64,000 bases of DNA from Pseudomonas oryzicola (GTDB taxonomy: Bacteria > Pseudomonadota > Gammaproteobacteria > Pseudomonadales > Pseudomonadaceae), in contig NZ_JABWRZ020000001.1 in assembly GCF_014269185.2 (NCBI RefSeq), forward strand, positions 1,761,001 to 1,825,000, in the 5' to 3' direction. How positions within the stretch are numbered: position 1 is the first letter of the stretch; each line of letters starts with the position of its first letter. This document shows, piece after piece, positions 8,588-16,929 of the stretch. A program made the position numbers and the translations under genes. The notes beneath the pieces were generated by a model that was not told the origin of the DNA, did not search any database, and was given only the letters and a program-made list of their open reading frames with translations.

Positions 8588-9810
8588 ATTGCCGTGGTTG
8601 TGGCAGTGCCCTGTACCTGCCGTTGATCGATCTGGGCACCTCGCCGCCCTCCAATGCCTACCTGCGCCCCGAGCAACTGGCCGAGGCGGAGCAGTGGGTG
8701 CCGTTGAAAGTCGCGGTATGCGAGCAATGCTGGCTGGTGCAGACCGAGGACTACACCCGTGCCGAGCAACTGTTCGACGCCGACTATGCCTACTTCAGCT
8801 CCTATTCCAGCTCCTGGCTGGCCCATGCCGAAGCCTATGTGGCGAGCATGACCGAGCGCTTCGGGCTGAATGCCGACAGCCGCGTGGTGGAAATTGCCGC
8901 CAACGACGGTTACCTGCTGCAATACGTAGCCCGGCGCGGCATTCCCTGCCTGGGCGTCGAGCCGACCCGCAGCACCGCCGAGGCGGCGCGGGCCAAGGGC
9001 CTGGAAATCCGCGAGGTGTTCTTTGGCCGCGCCGTGGCCGCGCAACTGCTGGCCGAGGGCTGGGGCGCCGACCTGATGGCAGCCAACAACGTGCTTGCCC
9101 ATGTGCCGGACATCAATGACTTCCTCGGCGGCTTCGCCAGCTTGCTCAAGCCGAACGGCGTGGCCACCTTCGAATTCCCGCACCTGCTGTCGCTGATCGC
9201 CCAGCACCAGTTCGACACGCTGTACCACGAGCACTATTCCTACCTGTCGCTGACCGCAGTGCAGATCCTCTGCCAGCGCAACGGCCTGGAACTGTTCGAC
9301 GTGCAGGAGCTGTCGACCCATGGTGGCTCGCTGCGGGTGTTCGTGCAGCGAGCCGATGGCCAGCGCCGCGCCGTGGAACCGACTGTCGCCAGCCTGCTGG
9401 CGCTGGAAGAGGAGGTGGGCGTGCGTAGCCCCGGCTTCTACGCCACCCTGGCGCCGGCCGCCGAGCGCATCAAGCTGCAACTGCTGCGCTTCCTGTTGGA
9501 TGCCAAGGCTGCCGGCAAGCGGGTGGTCGGCTACGGCGCCGCCGCCAAGGGCAATACCTTGCTCAACTATGCCGGGGTCAAGGCCGACCTGGTGGCCTGG
9601 GTGGCTGACGCCAACCCGCACAAGCAGGGCAAGTTCCTGCCCGGCAGCCGCATCCCGGTAGTGGCACCCGAACGCCTTGCCGAAGAGCAGCCGGACTATG
9701 TGCTGGTGCTGCCGTGGAACCTGCTGCGTGAAGTCAGCGAACAGCAGGCCGGCATCCGTGCGTGGGGCGGCCGCTTCGTCATCGCCGTGCCCGAGTTGAC
9801 CGTGCTATGA
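8584..9810 (+). CDS. Zinc-binding sugar C-methyltransferase (NovU/TylC3 type)
   Basis: SAM-dependent methyltransferase of 408 aa with the three-part build of sugar C-methyltransferases. An N-terminal zinc knuckle (Cys3, Cys6, Cys46, Cys49) comes first, then a class I SAM core (VVEIAANDGYLL at 101-112), then a C-terminal domain with VVGYGAAAKGNTLLNY. Family members add a methyl group to C3 or C5 of NDP-4-keto-6-deoxysugars, giving branched sugars. ATGA overlaps at both ends couple it to its neighbours. It is the best evidence that this operon makes a C-branched 6-deoxyhexose. Confidence 0.85.
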   Translation: MNCRGCGSALYLPLIDLGTSPPSNAYLRPEQLAEAEQWVPLKVAVCEQCWLVQTEDYTRAEQLFDADYAYFSSYSSSWLAHAEAYVASMTERFGLNADSRVVEIAANDGYLLQYVARRGIPCLGVEPTRSTAEAARAKGLEIREVFFGRAVAAQLLAEGWGADLMAANNVLAHVPDINDFLGGFASLLKPNGVATFEFPHLLSLIAQHQFDTLYHEHYSYLSLTAVQILCQRNGLELFDVQELSTHGGSLRVFVQRADGQRRAVEPTVASLLALEEEVGVRSPGFYATLAPAAERIKLQLLRFLLDAKAAGKRVVGYGAAAKGNTLLNYAGVKADLVAWVADANPHKQGKFLPGSRIPVVAPERLAEEQPDYVLVLPWNLLREVSEQQAGIRAWGGRFVIAVPELTVL

Positions 9811-10685
9811 GTGCGCTGCATGTGCTGGTGACGGGGGCCACCGGTTTCGTTGGCCGCCATCTGGTGGCGCAACTGCTGGCCCGCGGTTGTCGGGTGCGCG
9901 CCCTGGCGCGTGACCTGGAGCGGGCGCGCAGCATGCCGTGGTTCGACCAGGTGCAGTTCGTCGCCGGTGACCTGCAGCTGGCGGATGCCGGGCAGGTCGC
10001 CAACTGGGTCGACGGTATCGATGCACTGGCCCACCTGGCCTGGCCGGGGTTGCCGAATTACCAGGCGCTGTTCCACCTGGAGCAGAACCTGATGGCCGAC
10101 TATCGCTTCGTCAAGCATGCGGTCGAGGCTGGCGTGGCGCAGGTGCTGGTCACCGGCACCTGCTTCGAATACGGCATGCAGAGCGGCCCGCTGGACGAAC
10201 ACTGCCCGGCGCGCCCGGCCAACCCCTATGGCCTGGCCAAGCACAGCCTGCATCAGTTCCTCCAGGCGCTGCAGAAGCATCGGCCGTTCACCTTGCAATG
10301 GGCACGGTTGTTCTACCTGCATGGTGAAGGCCAGAACCCCAACAGCCTGCTGGCTGCACTCGATCGCGCCATCGACAGCAAGGCGGCGGTGTTCGACATG
10401 TCCGCGGGCGAGCAACTGCGCGACTTCCAGCCCGTCACCGAGGCGGCACGCCAGTTGGCCGGCCTGTTGCACTGCGCGGGGTTCTCCGGGGTGGTCAACT
10501 GCGCCAGCGGCCGACCGGTAGCGGTGCGCAGCCTGGTCGAACAGCGCCTGCGCGAGCGTGGGGCCGAGCTGTTGCTGAACCTGGGGCATTACCCCTATCC
10601 GAGCCACGAACCCATGGCGTTCTGGGCCGTGACCGACCGACTCGAGCAGCTGCTGGCTGCCCAAGGAGCGCCCCATGGCCTATGA
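9807..10685 (+). CDS. NAD(P)-dependent epimerase/4-ketoreductase of the SDR family
   Basis: Extended-SDR enzyme, 292 aa. The cofactor loop GATGFVG lies at 10-16; the catalytic pair is Tyr141/Lys145 in NPYGLAKHSL. The length is typical of NDP-4-keto-sugar reductases. Its position after dehydratase, epimerase and C-methyltransferase suits the final reduction of the 4-keto group to give the finished CDP-sugar. It starts by ATGA overlap with the preceding gene and overlaps the next gene by 11 bases. The stereochemistry of the product is unknown. Confidence 0.8.
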   Translation: MSALHVLVTGATGFVGRHLVAQLLARGCRVRALARDLERARSMPWFDQVQFVAGDLQLADAGQVANWVDGIDALAHLAWPGLPNYQALFHLEQNLMADYRFVKHAVEAGVAQVLVTGTCFEYGMQSGPLDEHCPARPANPYGLAKHSLHQFLQALQKHRPFTLQWARLFYLHGEGQNPNSLLAALDRAIDSKAAVFDMSAGEQLRDFQPVTEAARQLAGLLHCAGFSGVVNCASGRPVAVRSLVEQRLRERGAELLLNLGHYPYPSHEPMAFWAVTDRLEQLLAAQGAPHGL

Positions 10686-11742
10686 GTTGTACCGTGCAGC
10701 CGGCCTGCCCGTGCTGCAGAACCGCACTTTCGCCGATGCCGCCAGCGCACGCGCGTCGGCCAGTGGCGACATGTGCCTGGTCCAGGATGAGCGCACCGGC
10801 CTGGTCTACAACCAGGCCTTCGACGCGTCCTTGTTGAGCTACGACAGCGACTACCAGAACGAGCAGGCCTTGTCACCGGCGTTCCAGCGTCACCTGGATG
10901 AAGTCGAACAGCTGATCGCCCGCTACTTTGCCGGCAAGCGCCTGATCGAGGTGGGCTGCGGCAAGGGGTATTTCCTTGAGTTGCTGCGCCAGCGCGGGCA
11001 TCGGGTGACCGGCATCGACCCGGCCTACGAAGGCGACAACCCGGAGGTGATCAAGGCGCCGTTCACCCGTGCGCTGGGGTTGTCGGCCGATGCCGTGGTG
11101 CTGCGTCATGTACTGGAACATATCGCCGACCCGCTGGCGTTTCTCGAGGCCATCGCCGATGCTAACCAGGGGGGGCTGATCTACATCGAAGTGCCGTGCC
11201 TGGACTGGATTCTCGAGCACCGCGCCTGGTTCGACCTGTTCTACGAGCACGTCAACTACTTCCGCCTGGATGACCTGCGCCGGTGTTTTGGCACGGTGCT
11301 GGACGCCGGCCACCTGTTCAACGGCCAGTACCTGTACATCGTCGCCGACCTGGCCAGCCTGCGGATGCCGGCTTTCGATGGCCAGCGCCTGCAGTTGCCG
11401 ACCGGCTTCAGCGCCAGCCTCGAACGCGGCCAGGCGTTGCTGCGCGAGCATGCCGGGCGTGGTGCGGCGATCTGGGGGGCATCGTCCAAGGGCGTGATCT
11501 ATTCGCTGTACCTGCAGCGTGCCGGCGTGCAGGTCGACCACGTGATCGACATCAACCCGGCCAAGCAGGGCCGCCACCTGCCGCTCAGTGGCTTGCGCGT
11601 ATCGTCGCCGGAAGAGGCTCTGGCGAGCCTGCCGGACGGTGCGCAGATTTTCGTGATGAATTCCAACTACCTGGACGAGATCCGCCGCGACACCGGCAAC
11701 CGTTTCGTCTACCACGCGGTCGATGATGCCGCGTTCCAATGA
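10675..11742 (+). CDS. Class I SAM-dependent methyltransferase with C-methyltransferase-type C-terminal domain
   Basis: 355 aa. The SAM motif is LIEVGCGKGYFLELL at 90-104, followed by VVLRHVLEHIADP. The C-terminal part (GAAIWGASSKGVIYSLYLQ, then INPAKQGRHLPLSG) mirrors the C-terminal domain of the NovU-like gene two places upstream. The N-terminal zinc cysteines of that relative are absent here. AAGGAG lies seven bases before the ATG. It could methylate the sugar after transfer (O- or C-methylation) or act as a second sugar C-methyltransferase; the sequence does not decide. Confidence 0.75.
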   Translation: MAYELYRAAGLPVLQNRTFADAASARASASGDMCLVQDERTGLVYNQAFDASLLSYDSDYQNEQALSPAFQRHLDEVEQLIARYFAGKRLIEVGCGKGYFLELLRQRGHRVTGIDPAYEGDNPEVIKAPFTRALGLSADAVVLRHVLEHIADPLAFLEAIADANQGGLIYIEVPCLDWILEHRAWFDLFYEHVNYFRLDDLRRCFGTVLDAGHLFNGQYLYIVADLASLRMPAFDGQRLQLPTGFSASLERGQALLREHAGRGAAIWGASSKGVIYSLYLQRAGVQVDHVIDINPAKQGRHLPLSGLRVSSPEEALASLPDGAQIFVMNSNYLDEIRRDTGNRFVYHAVDDAAFQ

Positions 11743-12503
11743 CCTTTGCAGAGACCGCTTCCATGACTGACAACAACAACGTCCACCAGGCCTTCATCGC
11801 CGAGTGCAACGAGCAGATCGCCGCCCAGGGCCAGGACCAGAAGCTCCAGGGCCTGGCGCGGGACCTGTTCAACGAATCGGCCAGGCACAAGTACAGCTAC
11901 CATTTCTCGTGGATGGGCCGGCCGATCATCCAGCTGCCCCAGGACATGATTGCCATGCAGGAACTGGTGTGGCGCATCCAGCCGGACCTGATCATCGAGT
12001 GCGGCATCGCCCATGGCGGTTCGATCATCTACTACGCTTCGCTGCTGCAACTGCTGGGTCATGGCGAGGTGCTGGGCATCGACGTCGACATCCGCCCGCA
12101 CAACCGCAAGGCTATCGAAGAGCATCCGATGGCGCACCGCATCACCATGTTCGAAGGTTCGAGCATCGCCCCGGAGATGGTCGCCAAGGTGCGCCAGCTG
12201 GCCGAAGGCAAGAAGGTCATCGTCGTGCTCGATTCCAACCACACCCACGAGCACGTGCTCGAGGAGCTGCGCGCCTATGCGCCGCTGGTGTCGGTGGACA
12301 GCTACTGCGTGGTGATGGACACCGTGGTCGAGGACATGCCGGCCGACTTCTTCCCGGACCGCCCATGGGGCCATGGCGACAATCCGAAGACCGCGGTATG
12401 GCAGTACCTGAAAGAGAACAGCGACTTCGCCATCGACCGCCAGGTGCAGGACAAGCTGCTGCTGACCGTGGCGCCGGACGGCTACCTGCGCCGCGTGCGC
12501 TGA
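11739..12503 (+). CDS. Cephalosporin hydroxylase (CmcI)-family protein, probable methyltransferase
   Basis: 254 aa from the ATG at 11739, which overlaps the preceding stop; a second in-frame ATG at 11763 would remove eight residues. Residues 84-100 (DLIIECGIAHGGSIIYY) are the SAM-binding turn of the CmcI/RhmI family, with GIDVDI at 113-118. Members occur in polysaccharide and rhamnose-modification loci as O-methyltransferases, and CmcI itself acts in cephamycin synthesis. Here it is one of three methyltransferase-like proteins in the island. Substrate unknown; it most likely modifies the flagellin glycan. Confidence 0.75.
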   Translation: MTFAETASMTDNNNVHQAFIAECNEQIAAQGQDQKLQGLARDLFNESARHKYSYHFSWMGRPIIQLPQDMIAMQELVWRIQPDLIIECGIAHGGSIIYYASLLQLLGHGEVLGIDVDIRPHNRKAIEEHPMAHRITMFEGSSIAPEMVAKVRQLAEGKKVIVVLDSNHTHEHVLEELRAYAPLVSVDSYCVVMDTVVEDMPADFFPDRPWGHGDNPKTAVWQYLKENSDFAIDRQVQDKLLLTVAPDGYLRRVR

Positions 12504-12536
12504 TTGTTACCCAAGGTCACCAGCAGGAAGGTCTTC

Positions 12537-15434
12537 ATGCAGCTTCAGGATACCCCGCTCATCGACCGCTCGCTGCGCGAGCGTTTCACCGTGGTGTTGA
12601 TCACCCATAACCGTCCGGCGTTCCTGCGTCGGGCCTTGCACTATTATCGCGACTTCCCGGCGAGCATTCTGGTGCTGGACTCCTCCAGCCAGGCCGACGC
12701 CACCCTGCAGGCGGACTACCCGCAGGTGGACTACCGCCACCTGCCGCAGTACACCTACAAAGGGCTGCAGGACAAGCTCGCCTATGGCGTGAACGAAGTG
12801 CGCACGCCGTTCATGACCTTTGCCGCGGACGACGACTTCCTGCTGTTCGATGGCATGGCCCAGTCGGTGCAGTTCCTTGAGCAACACCCGGACTACGGCG
12901 TGTGCCATGGCTACGGCATGATGTACGTGGGGCACGGTACCGAGGTGCACTTCTACCGGCGCGACAAGCGCGTGCAGGAAGACTACTGCAGCGACGACCC
13001 GGCCCAGCGCCTGGTCGAGTTCATGGGCCAGTTCCTGCCGCCGTTCTACGCGGTCACCCGTACCGACCTGCTGCAGCAGTGGTATGCGCTGCTGCCGGCG
13101 AACACCAGCTTCGAGTGGCAGGAAATTGGCCATACCTTCTACCTGCTGGCCAACGCCAAGGCGCGTATCCTGCCGATTCCGTACGCGGTGCGTGAAGCCA
13201 ACCTGGGGGGCTCGGACCACAACACCAACGTGCTCACCGTGCTGGCCAACCGCGACGAGCGCAGTCGCCAGGAGCGTGAGCAGTTCGCCGCGTTTCTCGC
13301 CTCGATCCCGACAGCCCTCAGCGGCCTCGGTGCCGAACGGGTGCAACAGGTGGCGCTGGAAGGCTTCCAGGCCATGGCCGAGGGCTTGCTCAGCGGTCGC
13401 GCCCTGCATGGCTGCATGATTATCACCTCGCGCTGGAACGTGCCGAGCCCCGAGCCGTTGCGCATCTTCGGCAAACAGCAGTTCGTCGAGATGCCGTTCT
13501 ACAACCAGCCGATGTTCGATCTGCTGGCACAGCTGGAATTCCTGATCCATGCCATGCCTTGCGGGCGCATCCAGCTGCGTGAGCTCGAAGCGATCCTGGT
13601 GCGTCAGCAGGCGCTGATGCAGGTCAATGCCAATGACAACGAGCGCACCATCCGTGCGCGACTGTGGCAGGCACTGGCCCTGAGCCCGTTCAACCGGGTG
13701 GTGGTGGAGCGCCTGCTGGCCTCGCTGGAGGCGGCCGGCGACGAAGCCGAGGCCGCACCGCTGCGGCCTTGGCTGGCCCGGCTCGAGGCCTTGCCGAGTT
13801 ATGACAGCCAGGCGCTGCTCGCATCGCTGCCCTCCGGCCAGTTGCTGGACTGGCTCGAAGCACGCACGCCTGACGCCGAACAGGCAAGCCTGGCCCGGCA
13901 GCGCCTGGCTGCAGCAGACGGTGGCCCAAGCTTCGGTATCGTGCTGCTCGACCTGGATGCGCAGATGGACAAGCTGCAGGCCACGTTCGACAGCCTGATG
14001 GCTGGCCCGTGCCGCCGGTTCAAGGTAGTGGTGCTGACCAGTGGCGACCTGCCGATGGTGACCAATGCCGGGCAGACCGTGCACTTCGTCAAGGTCGACA
14101 GCAACGACCACGTACGCCAGATCAACCAGGCGGTCGCCCAGCTGGATACCGACTGGGTGGTGCTGGCCGAAGCCGGCGATCGTTTCACCGCCAGCGGCTT
14201 GCTCCGGGCCAGCCTCGAACTGCTGGGTGCCGAAGGCATTCGCGCGGTGGCCATGGATGAAATCCAGGTGCAGGCGGATGGTCGTCTGCGTGAAGTCCTG
14301 CGCCCTGGCACCAGTCTCGACCTGCTGCAGAGCGTGCCGGGGGTGATGGCGCGCCACTGGTTGCTGCGCCGTGACTTGCTGCTGGCGGCAGGTGGCTTCG
14401 ACAGCCAGTATCCGCTGGCGCTGGAGTTCGACCTGCTGCTGCGCATGATCGGTGAGCAAGGCCTGGCCGGCCTGGCGCACCTCGCCGAGCCGCTGTTGAT
14501 CTGTAACGCACCAGCGCTCGACAGCCAGGACCAGGAGCGGGCGGTGCTGACTCGCCGCCTGGCCCAGCGTGGCTATGCGGCCACGGTGGGTTCGGTACAC
14601 CCGGGCACTCACCAGATCGACTATCGGCATGCCGAGCGCCCGGCGGTCTCGATTCTCCTGCATTGCCAAGACAATGCTGAAGCAATGCAGAGGTGTCTGG
14701 TCAGTGTGCTGCAGCGCACGCGTTACCAGAACCACGAGATCGTCATCGCCGACAACGCCAGCCAGTCGCCGCAGCTGCGCGAATGGCTGGCCAGCCTGGC
14801 GGCTGCCGGCAGCCGGGTACGGGTTATCCGCAGCGAGCAGGCCATGGCGCCGGCCGCCATGCTCAACCTGGCCAGCCGTGAGGCGCAGGGCGAGTACCTG
14901 GTGATGCTCGACAGTGACGCCGAGGTGCTCAATGCCAACTGGCTGGAAGGCCTGCTCAACCAGGCCCAGCGGCCGGAGGTCGGGGTGGTTGGCGGCAAGC
15001 TGCTGGGCAGCGACGGCAAGGTGCTCGAGGCCGGGCTGGTGCTGGCGGGCGAGGCGGGCATCCGCCCGGCGTTCCAGGGCCTGGCCAAGGATGCGCCGGG
15101 CTACCTGCAGCGCTTGCAGGTGGAGCACAACGTCTCGGCGGTGTCGGGTTGCCTGATGGTGCGGGCCGAAGTGCTGCGGGCGCTGGGCGGGCTGGACGAA
15201 CAGGCGGCGAGTATTCGCGCCGCCCAGGTGGCGGTCTGCCTGAGCGTGTCCGAGGCCGGGCTGTTGGTGGTCTGGACGCCCCAGGCCCAGGTGGTGCGCC
15301 ATGGCCAGGTGGCGGCGCTGCCCTGTGCCCCGCAGGCGCAGGACCCGTTCTACAACGCCGGGCACAGCCGTAGCGCTGCGCTGTTCACCCTGGACCCGCA
15401 CTGCCGGGTCGAGTGGCAGGCACTGATCGCCTGA
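12537..15434 (+). CDS. TIGR00180-type multi-module glycosyltransferase, probable flagellin glycosyltransferase
   Basis: About 965 aa. The first ~280 residues are a TIGR00180-type glycosyltransferase domain (FTVVLITHNRPAFLRRAL, then AADDDFLLFDG with Asp98-100). A weak second GT stretch lies near 460-640. A GT-A family 2 module follows at ~700-960 (AVSILLHCQDN, acidic DSD at 792-794). The last module is clearly related to the third module of the glycosyltransferase at 2444-6016 (shared QRPEV.VVG.KL and GYLQRLQV). AGGAAGG before the ATG at 12537 fixes the start. It probably extends or caps the flagellin glycan. Confidence 0.8.
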   Translation: MQLQDTPLIDRSLRERFTVVLITHNRPAFLRRALHYYRDFPASILVLDSSSQADATLQADYPQVDYRHLPQYTYKGLQDKLAYGVNEVRTPFMTFAADDDFLLFDGMAQSVQFLEQHPDYGVCHGYGMMYVGHGTEVHFYRRDKRVQEDYCSDDPAQRLVEFMGQFLPPFYAVTRTDLLQQWYALLPANTSFEWQEIGHTFYLLANAKARILPIPYAVREANLGGSDHNTNVLTVLANRDERSRQEREQFAAFLASIPTALSGLGAERVQQVALEGFQAMAEGLLSGRALHGCMIITSRWNVPSPEPLRIFGKQQFVEMPFYNQPMFDLLAQLEFLIHAMPCGRIQLRELEAILVRQQALMQVNANDNERTIRARLWQALALSPFNRVVVERLLASLEAAGDEAEAAPLRPWLARLEALPSYDSQALLASLPSGQLLDWLEARTPDAEQASLARQRLAAADGGPSFGIVLLDLDAQMDKLQATFDSLMAGPCRRFKVVVLTSGDLPMVTNAGQTVHFVKVDSNDHVRQINQAVAQLDTDWVVLAEAGDRFTASGLLRASLELLGAEGIRAVAMDEIQVQADGRLREVLRPGTSLDLLQSVPGVMARHWLLRRDLLLAAGGFDSQYPLALEFDLLLRMIGEQGLAGLAHLAEPLLICNAPALDSQDQERAVLTRRLAQRGYAATVGSVHPGTHQIDYRHAERPAVSILLHCQDNAEAMQRCLVSVLQRTRYQNHEIVIADNASQSPQLREWLASLAAAGSRVRVIRSEQAMAPAAMLNLASREAQGEYLVMLDSDAEVLNANWLEGLLNQAQRPEVGVVGGKLLGSDGKVLEAGLVLAGEAGIRPAFQGLAKDAPGYLQRLQVEHNVSAVSGCLMVRAEVLRALGGLDEQAASIRAAQVAVCLSVSEAGLLVVWTPQAQVVRHGQVAALPCAPQAQDPFYNAGHSRSAALFTLDPHCRVEWQALIA

Positions 15435-15437
15435 TCG

Positions 15438-15543
15438 CAGGGCTGCCTTGCAGCCCCCGCTCCCACCCGGGATCGCGCACTGGCCGATCCCGACGTCAGA
15501 TCCGTGGGGGCGGGCCCGCCCGCGAAGGGCCGCAAGGCGGCCC
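15438..15543. repeat. REP-like imperfect palindrome after the second glycosyltransferase
   Basis: GGGCTGCCTTGC at the left end pairs with GCAAGGCGGCCC at the right end (one wobble). The interior carries the 'cccgctccca' and 'gcgggcccgcccgcg' pieces of the local REP family. It begins four bases after the stop codon and probably forms the 3' end of the operon transcript. It has no T-run. Confidence 0.65.
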
Positions 15544-15557
15544 GACTTGCCTGCTTT

Positions 15558-15616
15558 GTCGATTCGACAAAAAGAGCGTGACTTAAGAGTCAGAACGCGC
15601 ATCTTCACTGTATATT
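15558..15616 (+). promoter_or_regulatory. Possible operator palindromes and -10 box upstream of the ketoacyl-ACP synthase gene
   Basis: TGTCGATTCGACA (15558-15570) is a perfect 13-base palindrome. TGACT and AGTCA arms flank TTAAG at 15579-15592. TATATT at 15611-15616 is a good -10 box, but the sequence 17 bases further upstream is a poor -35. The group suggests a separately regulated promoter. No regulator can be named. Confidence 0.4.
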
Positions 15617-15742
15617 GTCGAAACCGGGAACCGCCGCGTCGCCCCCGGACAAGCCGTCAGGGATCGGGAACCACCCGTATCGCCTGGCGTTTTGCCGTTT
15701 GGCCCTGGCGGGTATTTCGCTGTTACTGAATTGGGAAGCCAT

Positions 15743-16678
15743 ATGATTGGCATTAAAAGCATCGCCAGTTACGTGCCCACTGAAGGCGTGGACAACTACG
15801 CGCAGGGCGCGAAATTCGGCAAAGACCAGGATTTCATCTTCGGCAAGATCGGTTCGACCTTCTTGCCGCGCAAGGAAGCTGCCCAGGAAACCTCCGACCT
15901 TTGCGTCGAGGCCGCGAAGAACCTGTTCGCTGCCAATCCATCGCTTGACCCGGCAGCCATCGATGCGGTGATCGTGGTCACCCAGAACGGTGATGCCGAA
16001 GGCCTGCCGCACACTGCGGCGATCGTCCAGCACAAGCTTGGCCTGTCGACTGCCGTGGCTGCTTTCGACATCTCGCTGGGCTGCTCCGGCTATGTTTATG
16101 GCCTGTACGCGATGAAGGGCTTCATGGAAGCCGCCGGGCTGAAGAATGGCCTGCTGATCACCGCCGATCCCTATTCGAAGATCGTCGACCCCGAAGACCG
16201 CAACACCACCATGCTGTTCGGCGATGCCGCCACCGCTACCTGGATGGGTGAGGGCGCTGCCTGGCAGCTGGGCAAGTCACTGTTCGGCAGTGACGGCGCC
16301 GGTGCCGAGCACCTGCGCACCACGGATGGCAAGTTCTTCATGAACGGCCGCCAGGTCTACAACTTCGCCCTGGTGAAAGTACCGGCGCATTTGCAGCAAC
16401 TGCTGGAAGCCAGTGCCCTGCAGCCTGACGACATCGATCTGTACTGCCTGCACCAGGGCAGCGCGGCGATCGTCGATGCCGTCTCGGCGCGCTTCGTCGA
16501 GGGCGAGCACAAGCAGAAGTTCGTCAAGGACATGGTCGAGACCGGCAATACCGTGTCGTCGAGCATTCCGCTGCTGCTCGAGAAGCATGTGCTTGGTTCC
16601 CAGCACAAGCGGGTGGCCTTGAGTGGTTTCGGTGTGGGCCTGTCCTGGGGCTCGGCGATCATCGAGCGACGTGACTGA
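15743..16678 (+). CDS. 3-oxoacyl-ACP synthase III (KASIII-like) of the flagellin glycosylation island
   Basis: Thiolase-fold condensing enzyme, 311 aa, FabH type. The whole catalytic triad is present: Cys114 in DISLGCSGY, His237 in YCLHQGS, Asn269 in TGNTVSS. GGGAAG precedes the ATG at 15743. FabH-like genes next to fliC and the fgt glycosyltransferases are known in P. syringae and other pseudomonads, where they affect flagellin glycosylation, possibly by supplying an acyl group for an amino or modified sugar. No acyl carrier protein gene lies near, so the ACP must come from elsewhere. A terminator follows. Confidence 0.88.
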   Translation: MIGIKSIASYVPTEGVDNYAQGAKFGKDQDFIFGKIGSTFLPRKEAAQETSDLCVEAAKNLFAANPSLDPAAIDAVIVVTQNGDAEGLPHTAAIVQHKLGLSTAVAAFDISLGCSGYVYGLYAMKGFMEAAGLKNGLLITADPYSKIVDPEDRNTTMLFGDAATATWMGEGAAWQLGKSLFGSDGAGAEHLRTTDGKFFMNGRQVYNFALVKVPAHLQQLLEASALQPDDIDLYCLHQGSAAIVDAVSARFVEGEHKQKFVKDMVETGNTVSSSIPLLLEKHVLGSQHKRVALSGFGVGLSWGSAIIERRD

Positions 16679-16701
16679 GCGCACAGCGCTGATCTAGACG
16701 C

Positions 16702-16726
16702 CGCCGCCTTCAGGCGGCGTTTTTTT
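16702..16726 (+). terminator. Rho-independent terminator after the KASIII gene
   Basis: CGCCGCC (16702-16708), loop TTCA, GGCGGCG (16713-16719), then seven T (16720-16726). It isolates the glycosylation island from the flagellin promoter. Confidence 0.9.
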
Positions 16727-16820
16727 CCTCCCTGGCTGCCTTTTGGCGCCTGTAATCTGGCGTCAACTCCTTGATTTCATTGGGGTGGCAGGTTGCCAGT
16801 AAATTTTTTCGAAAAACCGC

Positions 16821-16847
16821 TAAAGAAACCCGCCCTGACGAAGATAA
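16821..16847 (+). promoter_or_regulatory. FliA (sigma28) promoter of fliC
   Basis: TAAA at 16821-16824, a 15-base spacer, then GAAGATAA at 16840-16847, against the sigma28 pattern TAAA-N15-GCCGATAA. It lies 82 bases before the fliC start with nothing between it and the gene. Confidence 0.85.
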
Positions 16848-16929
16848 CTATTACGAAGGTTCTCTGTGCCACACCCGGCGATTTGCCAAGGCCGGAAGCC
16901 GTAGTACCCAATCCAACGAGGAATTCGTC

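Noticed and set aside
12507..15608. A 1033-codon open frame on the - strand across the second glycosyltransferase
   Set aside because: Antisense shadow of the same kind; composition is not protein-like and no start signal fits.
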